Assembly (NCBI GenBank): GCA_003695835.1
Contig: RFHN01000304.1
Span: 1 to 6,494, forward strand
Direction: 5' to 3'
DNA length: 6,494 nucleotides
Source of the DNA: Armatimonadota bacterium
GTDB taxonomy: Bacteria > Armatimonadota > Fimbriimonadia > Fimbriimonadales > ATM1
Shown: one piece after another, positions 1 through 5,869 of the stretch
How positions within the stretch are numbered: position 1 is the first letter of the stretch
How the letters are laid out: each line of letters opens with the position of its first letter
The notes under the pieces: generated by a model
Database searches by the model: none
What the model saw: only the letters and a program-made list of their open reading frames with translations
What the model was told of the DNA's origin: nothing
Position numbers and translations under genes: made by a program

Positions 1-877
1 CAACAAGGGTGACTTCGTAGGACTCGAAGACGTCTGCAGCCATTCCGGCGCAGTCGCCGACGTTGTCGCCTACGTTATCGGCGATGGTGGCGGCGTTGCG
101 CGGGTCGTCTTCGGGAATGCCCGCCTCGACCTTGCCTACGAGGTCGGCTCCCACGTCGGCTGCCTTCGTGTAAATGCCGCCTCCGACGCGCATGAACAGC
201 GCAGCGAGCGAACCGCCGAAGCCGAAGCCGATCAGCAGTTTCATCGCGTGTTCGCGGGCCACGAGGAAGATCACCGTTGCGCCGAGCAGCCCCATGCCGA
301 CCGTAATCAGGCCAGCCACAGCGCCGGACCGGAACGCGGTCTCCAGAGCGTCCTTGTAGGAAGTCAGCGCCGCCTTCGCCACTCGGGCATTGCCGTTGAC
401 CGCCATGACCATGCCCACGAAGCCCGCGATGTACGAAGCCGCGACACCCAGAATGAAGGAGAGAGAAAGACAGATGGAAAGCGGCACACCAAGGATCGCA
501 CCTTCATACTCCGCGCCAATCGTCAGCCATAGAACGACCGCCAGGACGACCACGAAGAAGGACATCGTGCGGACCTGCGCCCGCAGATAGGCGAGGGCGC
601 CCTCCTTGATGGCGTCGCTGACCGACATCATCTTCTCGTTGTCCACTCTGCGGGCGAGCACCTGACGGGCGATCATCCATCCCGCCAGGATCGCCAGAAT
701 CGCCAAGCCGAGGGACACGTAGAGGTAGATCATGTCGCTCGGGGCGAACTTGAGCTGGACCTTCGCTTCAGCGCCGGCCGCCAGAGCTAAGCCCGGCGCA
801 AACGAAGCGAGAATGATGAGCAAGAGAGCGAGGGCCTTCCTGGCCCAAGACCGATTCTGCGTCGTATCCGATTTCAT
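1..877 (-). CDS. hppA: Membrane-bound ion-pumping pyrophosphatase, N-terminal 292 residues (3' end outside window)
   Basis: HppA hydrolyses pyrophosphate and uses the energy to pump H+ or Na+ across the cytoplasmic membrane. The call rests on the highly conserved cytosolic loop: a GGGIYTKAADVGADL stretch (about residues 231-245), then GKVEAGIPEDDPRN (about 248-261), then ADNVGDNVGDCAGMAAD, which supply Mg-pyrophosphate ligands in this family. Hydrophobic segments lie near residues 47-69, 105-121, 129-156, 182-205 and 212-229. The start is ATG at 877, preceded by a good ribosome binding site. The first ~36 residues (basic WARK, then a Leu/Ile/Ala-rich core ending ALAAGAEA) look like a signal peptide or an extra N-terminal helix. 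The family is usually about 670-800 residues, so more than half the gene lies beyond position 1. The residues that separate K+-dependent from K+-independent enzymes are in the missing part, so the pumped ion cannot be called. A 102-nt gap separates it from the upstream gene. Confidence 0.95.
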   Translation of the reverse strand, partial: MKSDTTQNRSWARKALALLLIILASFAPGLALAAGAEAKVQLKFAPSDMIYLYVSLGLAILAILAGWMIARQVLARRVDNEKMMSVSDAIKEGALAYLRAQVRTMSFFVVVLAVVLWLTIGAEYEGAILGVPLSICLSLSFILGVAASYIAGFVGMVMAVNGNARVAKAALTSYKDALETAFRSGAVAGLITVGMGLLGATVIFLVAREHAMKLLIGFGFGGSLAALFMRVGGGIYTKAADVGADLVGKVEAGIPEDDPRNAATIADNVGDNVGDCAGMAADVFESYEVTLV

Positions 878-887
878 GTTTTTGCAG

Positions 888-895
888 TCTCCTCC
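888..895 (-). promoter_or_regulatory. Ribosome binding site of hppA
   Basis: On the minus strand the gene is preceded by GGAGGAGA, ending 10 nt before the ATG at 877. This is a near-perfect anti-16S match. It fixes the hppA start at the residue that begins the signal-like N-terminus, rather than at an internal Met such as residue 49. Confidence 0.6.
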
Positions 896-903
896 ATCCG
901 TAG

Positions 904-937
904 AAAACGAGCCGGCGCAGCAAGGCGTCGCGCCAGC
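904..937 (-). terminator. GC-rich hairpin followed by TTTT: weak candidate terminator or hppA leader stem-loop
   Basis: Read on the minus strand, GCTGGCGC (937-930) can pair with GCGCCGGC (918-911). This gives an 8-bp stem with one T-G wobble and an 11-nt loop, followed after 3 nt by TTTT (907-904). It lies between the stop of the zinc-ribbon gene (980) and the hppA Shine-Dalgarno site. It could end or attenuate the upstream operon, or be a stem in the hppA leader. The T-run is short and offset from the stem, so termination is uncertain. Confidence 0.3.
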
Positions 938-979
938 CAGCGGGCGCATATTACCTCAGCGGGGCGAAGGGTCGCGCGA

Positions 980-1768
980 TCAGGTTGGGCGAGAGGGTTC
1001 GCTCGATTCGGCGATCTTGCGCATTTCTGCCGTCGCGCCGATCTCCTCGAGTTGCGCCTTCAAGAGTTCCGCCTTTCTCCGATTGATTCCGGTCATGAGC
1101 GTTGCCGGTAATTCTTCGAGGATGTCTTTCACCTGGTTCCGCGTCAGGGCGAGCATGTGTTGGAGGGAGAGGATCAGCCCTTCACGGTCTCGCCCTGGGT
1201 CTACGAGCACGAGTTCGTAGAGGGAGCGGTCGTCCACGCGCGCGAAACCTCTCGGCGCATGGCGCATTTCACCCGTTTCCGGATCCAAGAGGGGGATCTC
1301 GTGGCCGCACTGCTCGCAAATGAGCACCGCCGTCTTGTCGGTCAGATAGTTGACCGCGCCGCAGTAACCGCAGCTGACAGCCATGACGTCCAGGATTCGC
1401 CCTTCCTTGACAGCCACACGGCGGTCGCAGTGCATGCAGGTGAAGTCGCTGTCCGGTTTGGCGACGAACTCGTTGGGTTCGTGGCAGTACGGGCACTCTA
1501 CGGTGTAGGAACCTTCCTTTCGGCTTGCGATGGCTCGGTACAGGGCATAGAGGAACATGAGCGGGCTTGCAGCCAAGAAGGGAACAGCGACCCACTGGAG
1601 ATCAAGCCCGCCGAACCGCCAGAACGGCAGGTTCACCACGCCCCAATCGTGACCAAACCGAATGAAAAACGCCCCAACGAGCAAACAGAGGATGGAGAGG
1701 ATGCCCCAAGTGATCGCATTCTCCCAGTGAACCTCGGTTACGTCCGACCTTCTTACTGGTTCCGGCAT
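980..1768 (-). CDS. Two-TM zinc-ribbon membrane protein with an L7/L12 C-terminal-like domain
   Basis: 262 residues, function unknown. Domains in order: two probable membrane helices (about 18-38 and 57-79); four CxxC pairs at C92/C95, C111/C114, C133/C136 and C151/C154, which read as two successive zinc ribbons; and a C-terminal domain at about 183-251. That last domain aligns without gaps to the E. coli ribosomal L7/L12 C-terminal domain as I recall it (F54 to K120), with about 21 of 67 identities, including the GLxxAK/ALTRNQVKD-type helix and the LEExGA tail. Of the L7/L12 factor-contact residues, I69 and K84 are kept (I199, K214), K65 is conservatively R195, while K70 and R73 are replaced by L200 and Q203. 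There is no L7/L12 N-terminal dimerisation domain, so this is not a ribosomal stalk protein. It starts at ATG 1768, with AAGAGGAG 3 nt upstream, and lies 16 nt after the TPR gene, so it is probably the last gene of the obg operon. The role is inferred at most as membrane-tethered protein-protein contact. Confidence 0.88.
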   Translation of the reverse strand: MPEPVRRSDVTEVHWENAITWGILSILCLLVGAFFIRFGHDWGVVNLPFWRFGGLDLQWVAVPFLAASPLMFLYALYRAIASRKEGSYTVECPYCHEPNEFVAKPDSDFTCMHCDRRVAVKEGRILDVMAVSCGYCGAVNYLTDKTAVLICEQCGHEIPLLDPETGEMRHAPRGFARVDDRSLYELVLVDPGRDREGLILSLQHMLALTRNQVKDILEELPATLMTGINRRKAELLKAQLEEIGATAEMRKIAESSEPSRPT

Positions 1769-1784
1769 ACGCTCCTCTTAAATG

Positions 1785-2423
1785 TTACTCGAATGGGAGG
1801 TCAACTGGAGGTTTGGGGCGCTCTTTCGGTGTAACTTCACTCCCTCCCTTTGCGCTGACCGCTGCATCCAGAATCCCTACTATCCAGACGACTGCCAGAC
1901 CTACAATGATGCTGATTCCCGTGCCGTTTAGGCCAGACGGCCCCACGCCGATGGAGAAGATGAGTACGAACCCCAGAACAGCCAGCGCCGCGTACACGAT
2001 GCCTCGGACCAGTTGCCCGACGTAGACCTGGCCCAGACCAGGGAACAGCAGACCGAGAAAAGCCGCAGTTCCCGAGGATCGCGGCCCCAACGCGCCCTCC
2101 TGACTCTCGAGCATCAGGCCGTACTGCTCGAACTCGTGCTGGTGCAGACCGAAGACGAGGTAGGCGTGCCGCCTCTCCGTTTCGACGCGACCCGGATGCG
2201 CATCAATGATCTCCTTCAGAACCTGGATCGCTTCCTGTTTGCGGCCGATTCCCACAAGAACGTCCGCGTAAGCCTCCTTGGCGTCGGGGTGGTCCGGGTA
2301 CTTCTCCTTGAGCCCTTCCACGAGTTGCAAGGCTGCATCCTTTTCTCCTCGCTTTAGGTGTACTCGGGCGCGAGAGAGAGTCGAGCGAATCTCCTCGTCA
2401 ATGAGCTCGTTGTTAGTCTCCAT
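1785..2423 (-). CDS. TPR-containing membrane protein with TM2-like C-terminal region
   Basis: 212 residues, not a named protein. The N-terminal third is helical and TPR-like: one repeat at about 14-47 (ARVHLKRGEKDAALQLVEGL...) and another at about 48-81 (AYADVLVGIGRKQEAIQVL...), each ending in the usual P. A linker (about 82-117) follows, then a hydrophobic region at about 118-190 with the motif PGLGQVYVGQLVRG and two or three membrane helices. PGxGQxYxG followed by RG is seen in many small TM2-like or unnamed bacterial membrane proteins. The tail is short, charged and Pro-rich. The ATG at 2423 overlaps the end of rsfS by 11 nt, with GGGAG immediately before it, so translation is probably coupled. 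The TPR part is expected to be cytosolic and to bind a partner, which is unknown. Its place between rsfS and the zinc-ribbon membrane gene suggests the two membrane proteins may act together, but this is guilt by association. Confidence 0.87.
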   Translation of the reverse strand: METNNELIDEEIRSTLSRARVHLKRGEKDAALQLVEGLKEKYPDHPDAKEAYADVLVGIGRKQEAIQVLKEIIDAHPGRVETERRHAYLVFGLHQHEFEQYGLMLESQEGALGPRSSGTAAFLGLLFPGLGQVYVGQLVRGIVYAALAVLGFVLIFSIGVGPSGLNGTGISIIVGLAVVWIVGILDAAVSAKGGSEVTPKERPKPPVDLPFE

Positions 2424-2784
2424 CTCCCAGCTCGATGTCCTCTCTCTGGGGAAGTTCCTGCCACAGACTCTCGAGGTCGTAGAACTGCCGCTGTTCTTCG
2501 CGCATCACATGACATACGACGTCGCCGAAGTCAAGTAGGATCCATCCGCTTCCCCGACCCTCGATGTGATCCGGCCGAGACTTGGCCTCCTTCATCTTCT
2601 CCTCGATCTTCTCAGCGATACTCCTCACGTGGACGTCCGAGTTGCCGCTGCAGACCACAAAGAAGTCGCACACAATCGTCTTCTTACGAAGGTCCAGGAC
2701 TTCAATCCTCTCGGCCTTCATCTCCTCGGCGATCTGCGCGATCCGATCGGCTTTCGTTTGGGATTCTAACGGTGTCAGGTTCAT
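2413..2784 (-). CDS. rsfS: Ribosomal silencing factor RsfS (RsfA/YbeB family)
   Basis: 123 residues, typical of the family. RsfS binds ribosomal protein L14 (uL14) on the large subunit and blocks joining to the small subunit, lowering translation when nutrients are scarce. Recognised by the family core: an N-terminal helix ending AERIEVLDLR (about 25-33), then CDFFVVCSGNSDVHVRSIAEKI (39-60), then GSGWILLDFGDVVCHV (78-93) and FYDLESLW (101-108). The start chosen is ATG 2784, giving MNLTPLE; the frame stays open further upstream to 3030, but that extension lies inside nadD and is not conserved RsfS sequence. The ATG overlaps the nadD stop as ATGA, with no good Shine-Dalgarno close by (CGAGG is about 16 nt away), so translation probably depends on coupling to nadD. 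The short acidic tail beyond LWQELP is not a family feature. nadD-rsfS adjacency is widespread in bacteria; the yqeK gene that often lies between them is absent here. Confidence 0.95.
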   Translation of the reverse strand: MNLTPLESQTKADRIAQIAEEMKAERIEVLDLRKKTIVCDFFVVCSGNSDVHVRSIAEKIEEKMKEAKSRPDHIEGRGSGWILLDFGDVVCHVMREEQRQFYDLESLWQELPQREDIELGDGD

Positions 2785-3359
2785 AGATAGAGACGTTCTT
2801 CCTCGATGATTTGGATCACCGAGTCGGGCACAAGGTACCGCAGGCAACGTCCCTCGCGCACGCGAGCGCGGATGTCGGTCGAGCTGACGTCCAGCAGCGG
2901 AGCGGGGAAGAACACTACGCGGTCGCGAAACTCCGCAGGGAGCGCCTGGATCGCATCCCGGGCCGGCGAGCCCGGGCGCTCGGCAACGGCCAGCCGCGCC
3001 AACTGCAGAATCGCCTGCCACTCCCGCCACGCTTGGAACTCCGCCAGTGCATCGGAGCCGAGGATCAAAGCCAGCTCGTTTCCCGCGTAGGCCCGGAGGG
3101 TGTCAATCGTGTAGCTGGGTCCGTCGCGACCAAGTTCCGTGTCGCCCGCCCGAAGACCCGGTATCCCGTCCACGGCCGCCCTCGTCATCCGCAGGCGAGT
3201 CTCGGCGCTCGCAACGGACTGTCCTACCTTGAACGGGGAGACTCGCGCGACTTCCAGCACCACTTCGTCGAGGCCGAGGTGCTCCCGTGCTTCAATCGCC
3301 AGCCGAACGTGCCCGACGTGGATCGGGTCGAACGAACCGCCCAGGATGCCCAGCCTCAT
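2781..3359 (-). CDS. nadD: Nicotinate-nucleotide adenylyltransferase
   Basis: 192 residues, normal for NadD. It transfers AMP from ATP to nicotinate mononucleotide, giving deamido-NAD in the cytosolic NAD pathway. Key features are GGSFDPIHVGH at residues 7-17 with the HxGH nucleotidyltransferase motif (H14, H17); SPFK at 41-44, where many NadD proteins have PPHK; GSDALAEFQAW at 101-111; and VSSTDIR at 158-164, the ISSTxIR motif of the family. The ATG at 3359 overlaps the obg stop as ATGA, with GAGAGG 4 nt upstream (3364-3369), and its own stop overlaps rsfS in the same way. It is thus translationally linked at both ends. The SPFK variant changes the His of PPHK to Phe but keeps the Lys; the family tolerates variation here, so activity is still expected. 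Confidence 0.96.
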   Translation of the reverse strand: MRLGILGGSFDPIHVGHVRLAIEAREHLGLDEVVLEVARVSPFKVGQSVASAETRLRMTRAAVDGIPGLRAGDTELGRDGPSYTIDTLRAYAGNELALILGSDALAEFQAWREWQAILQLARLAVAERPGSPARDAIQALPAEFRDRVVFFPAPLLDVSSTDIRARVREGRCLRYLVPDSVIQIIEEERLYL

Positions 3360-4633
3360 TCGTCCTCTCGATACTCAAACTCGAACGGGCCGACCACCAC
3401 GGTGTCACCCTCCTGCGCTCCCGCAGACTTGAGCGCGTCAAATAACCCGACTCTTTCAAGTCGTCGCTGCAGAATGGAGACGGCTTCGTCGTTCTCCAGG
3501 TCGAAACGGCGAATCAAGTCCTCGATCTCCCGCCCCCGAACTCGGTAGACGCCTTCCTCGACGAGGACCTGGAAGCGTTCTTTCTCCGCCTCCGCAGGTT
3601 GTTCTCCGATCGTTTCCTCCACAATCGGCTTCGGACGAGGAATCTCTTTCAGAACCAGCGCGATTCTCCTCAGAAGCGGTTGCACGCCTGCGCCCGTAAC
3701 GGCTGAGATGGCGAAGCACTCTGCGCCGAACTCTTCTGCCAAGTCGGCTGCCTTGGCTTGTGCTTCTTCTTCGGGCAAGAGATCGCACTTCGAGAGGACG
3801 ATGATCCGCGGTCTGTCGGCAAGTTCTTTCGAGTATGCCTCCAATTCCCTCTGGATGGCGCGGAGATTCTCCTCGGGCTTCGATCCGTCGAGAGGTTGTG
3901 CCTCCACGACGTGCAAGAGCAGCCGAGTGCGGCTGATATGTTTCAAGAATCGGATCCCAAGCCCCTTGCCCTCGGCAGCCCCTTCGATGAGCCCAGGCAA
4001 GTCCGCCATCACGAAGGATTCCTCCCCAACCCGGACGAGCCCCAGGTAGGGAACGAGCGTCGTGAACGGGTAGTCGGCGATCTCCGGTCTCGCCGCCGAG
4101 ACGGCGCTGAGCAGCGTAGACTTGCCGGCGTTCGGCTTGCCGACGAGTCCCACGTCCGCCAGCAGTCGCAGCTCCAGGCGAATCGTGCGGTTTTCGCCCG
4201 GTTCCCCTTTTTCCGCGAACGTCGGAGCTTGGCGTACGCTCGTCGTAAAATGGAGGTTGCCTCTGCCGCCTTGGCCGCCGCGCGCCACAACGACGCGCTG
4301 GCCGTCCTCAACCAAGTCTGCCAGCACCTCCCCGGTCTCGGCGTCCCGGACGATCGTGCCGACCGGCACTCGAAGCTCGACGGAGTCACCGTCCTTCCCG
4401 TGTTTCTTGGCGCTCCCTCCGGGTCCGCCGTCTTCGGCACGGTATCGGCTCTTGAATCGGTAATCGAGAAGCGTGTTCATGCCGGCGTCGGCAACGAGAA
4501 CGACATCGCCGCCGCGACCGCCGTCGCCTCCGTCCGGTCCTCCGCGCGGCACGTGTTTCTCGCGCCGAAACGTGGCGGCTCCATCGCCGCCTCGTCCCGC
4601 GGTTACCACGATCTGAATCTCGTCAACAAACAC
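3356..4633 (-). CDS. obg: Obg-family GTPase, ribosome assembly
   Basis: 425 residues, with all three Obg domains. Obg binds the 50S subunit and acts in its late assembly, and is tied to (p)ppGpp and stress control. The Gly-rich Obg fold occupies about 1-158 (RGGDGAATFRREKHVPRGGP, GGDGGRGGDV). The G domain occupies about 159-330, with P-loop GKPNAGKS (165-172), switch I DYPFTT (187-192), Walker B DLPG (211-214), G4 SKCD (281-284) and G5 SAV (310-312). A C-terminal OCT domain occupies about 350-423, ending in the usual GPFEFEY. The length is close to that of Bacillus-type Obg. The start is GTG at 4633, giving FVDEIQI, with AAGAGGAAAGG directly upstream; no conserved sequence lies further upstream. 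The G4 element reads SKCD in place of the classical NKxD. It heads a compact operon and its stop overlaps the nadD start by 4 nt. Confidence 0.97.
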   Translation of the reverse strand: MFVDEIQIVVTAGRGGDGAATFRREKHVPRGGPDGGDGGRGGDVVLVADAGMNTLLDYRFKSRYRAEDGGPGGSAKKHGKDGDSVELRVPVGTIVRDAETGEVLADLVEDGQRVVVARGGQGGRGNLHFTTSVRQAPTFAEKGEPGENRTIRLELRLLADVGLVGKPNAGKSTLLSAVSAARPEIADYPFTTLVPYLGLVRVGEESFVMADLPGLIEGAAEGKGLGIRFLKHISRTRLLLHVVEAQPLDGSKPEENLRAIQRELEAYSKELADRPRIIVLSKCDLLPEEEAQAKAADLAEEFGAECFAISAVTGAGVQPLLRRIALVLKEIPRPKPIVEETIGEQPAEAEKERFQVLVEEGVYRVRGREIEDLIRRFDLENDEAVSILQRRLERVGLFDALKSAGAQEGDTVVVGPFEFEYREDE

Positions 4634-4713
4634 GCCTTTCCTCTTGAGGATACCGGCTTGACCTATCGCCGACGGGAGGTGTGAGCCGAAGATTCGGGTA
4701 GACAGGCGAAACC
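4634..4713. other. Divergent intergenic gap between obg and the plus-strand gene
   Basis: These 80 nt must hold the start signals for both directions unless transcripts enter from outside. On the minus strand they hold the obg Shine-Dalgarno site (AGAGGAAAGG, just before 4633). On the plus strand TTGACC occurs at 4658-4663, but the hexamer 17 nt on (GTGAGC) is a poor -10. A GGGAGGT at 4674-4680 stands directly before a GTG whose frame stops after six codons (4699-4701). No convincing sigma-70 promoter is seen on either strand. Confidence 0.4.
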
Positions 4714-5067
4714 GTGGGAACCTACGACTGGGCGCTGTTCGCCATGGCGGTCGGTCTCGCGCTCGGGTGGACCTTCTTCAACGCGCGGCACCGGCGCGAT
4801 CCGGCGTACCGGGAGAGAATCCATGTGTCCGTCCAGAAGTTCTCCGACTTTACAAGACGAAAGCTCCTGCGCCTGCTCTATCCCCAGTCCTTCGTGGATC
4901 GTTGGAACCATGCGACGGTCATCGCAGGTTGCTGCTGCATCATTCTAACGCCCGTCCTGTTGCTCGGCATCCTCCTTGGGCTACTCGTGTGGTGGAAGGC
5001 CGTCCTGCTCACAGTCGCAGGCACGCTCGTGGGGGCGTGGACGGGCGAAGCTGCCTTCAACCGATGA
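4714..5067 (+). CDS. Small putative membrane protein, unknown function
   Basis: 117 residues, not recognised. There is one hydrophobic segment at the N-terminus (about 5-22), a basic, amphipathic middle (about 24-65, rich in Arg and Lys) and a long hydrophobic stretch (about 67-111) able to form two helices, with three adjacent Cys at 73-75 and TWW-like aromatic content (VWWK). No domain signature is visible. Support for its being real: an open frame with strong G/C preference at third codon positions and a clear membrane-protein composition, while the overlapping minus-strand frames give broken, low-complexity peptides. The start is GTG at 4714, with only a weak AGG upstream; an ATG at 4744 is the alternative but would cut the first helix. 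It is the only plus-strand gene: divergent from obg, convergent with rsmA, and overlapping the rsmA end by 11 nt (5057-5067). Confidence 0.75.
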   Translation: MGTYDWALFAMAVGLALGWTFFNARHRRDPAYRERIHVSVQKFSDFTRRKLLRLLYPQSFVDRWNHATVIAGCCCIILTPVLLLGILLGLLVWWKAVLLTVAGTLVGAWTGEAAFNR

Positions 5068-5869
5068 CGGTCTCGAGCCGAGCGGTCAGCTGCGACCACG
5101 CGTCCTGGGGAACTTCGTGCGCGCGGACTGCGGGCGCAAGACCCACCTCTTCCAGAGCCCGCCGCACTCTCTCCGGGGCATAGTTTGCGGCGGTCAGGTT
5201 GTTGAAGAGCGTCTTGCGAGGGTAGGCAAACCCTGCCCGAACGACCTTGGCAAACTCAGTCGGCACCGACCGACCCTTGCTCTCAAACCGAAGCACGCGA
5301 CTCGAAACCTTCGGCGGAGGCCAAAAGGCCCCCGGGCTTGCGTCGGTTACTCTTTCGATTCGGAACGAATGCTGGAGCAGCACGGAGATGGCCCCCCGCT
5401 CCCGGCTCCCGGGTTCGGCAGCGATCCGAATCGCAACCTCCGACTGCATCATCAAGACGGCTCGATCGAGCAGGTGCGCGTACCGCCAGAGCGCTTCGAG
5501 AACGAAACCCGTAATCGAGTAGGGAAGGTTGCTGACGAGGGCGCGCGGGCTTGGGAGCGTCGCCAAGAGCGCGCCGTAGTCGAGCCGCGCTGCGTCAGCC
5601 AAGACGAACTGGGCGGAGGGGGCTGAAGCCGAGAGCGCCGATTCGGCCCGACGGTCTATGTCCACGGCAACGACCTCGCCGATCCTGACAAGCTCCCGCG
5701 TAAGGACGCCCGGGCCAGGCCCGATTTCCAGGAATCCCGCGCAGCCCTCGCAGGCCTCGACGATGCGGTCGCGCACTCGTTCGGAGATTAGGAAGTGCTG
5801 GTCCGGTTGGTCGGGCGAGGGCAGAAAACCGATCTCTTCGATGAAGCGGCGGAGTTCGCCTCCGGACAT
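5057..5869 (-). CDS. rsmA: 16S rRNA (adenine-N6,N6)-dimethyltransferase RsmA/KsgA
   Basis: 270 residues, normal for the family. It dimethylates two adjacent adenosines in the 3' terminal hairpin of 16S rRNA (A1518/A1519 in E. coli) and acts as a late small-subunit assembly checkpoint. SAM motif I is FLEIGPGPG (46-54), motif II VAVDID (67-72), the acidic D92 lies in LADAARLD, and catalytic motif IV is NLPY (114-117). AFWPPPKVSS (181-190) and FAYPRKTLFNNL (214-225) match the family's FxPxPKVxS and RRKTLxNNL. The start chosen is ATG 5869 (MSGGEL): it overlaps the upstream stop as TGATG, and the longer reading from 5938 would run 69 nt inside the neighbour. No Shine-Dalgarno site is seen, so translation is probably coupled. 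One oddity: the usual basic stretch before the QNFL-type motif is replaced by SPDQPDQHFL (residues 18-27), acidic and Pro-rich. Confidence 0.95.
   Translation of the reverse strand: MSGGELRRFIEEIGFLPSPDQPDQHFLISERVRDRIVEACEGCAGFLEIGPGPGVLTRELVRIGEVVAVDIDRRAESALSASAPSAQFVLADAARLDYGALLATLPSPRALVSNLPYSITGFVLEALWRYAHLLDRAVLMMQSEVAIRIAAEPGSRERGAISVLLQHSFRIERVTDASPGAFWPPPKVSSRVLRFESKGRSVPTEFAKVVRAGFAYPRKTLFNNLTAANYAPERVRRALEEVGLAPAVRAHEVPQDAWSQLTARLETVIG

Noticed and set aside
948..953. TAATAT on the minus strand as a -10 box for hppA
   Set aside because: It matches the consensus at 4 of 6 positions, and the hexamer 17 nt upstream is a poor -35; chance occurrence in an AT-richer spot is likely.
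1157..1834. 225-residue plus-strand open frame opposite the zinc-ribbon gene
   Set aside because: The minus-strand reading has paired CxxC motifs, membrane helices and an L7/L12-like domain; the plus reading has no recognisable feature.
2413..3030. 205-residue reading of the rsfS frame starting at 3030
   Set aside because: The first ~82 residues lie within nadD in another frame and are Arg/Pro/Gly-rich shadow sequence; conserved RsfS begins at MNLTPLE, ATG 2784.
3758..4684. 308-residue plus-strand open frame opposite obg
   Set aside because: It is the antisense shadow of the GC-rich obg gene, whose motifs are all intact; composition is random-looking with no domain.
4663..4911. 82-residue minus-strand frame upstream of obg
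   Set aside because: It has charged, Pro-rich shadow composition and overlaps the more convincing plus-strand membrane protein; no motif or Shine-Dalgarno support.
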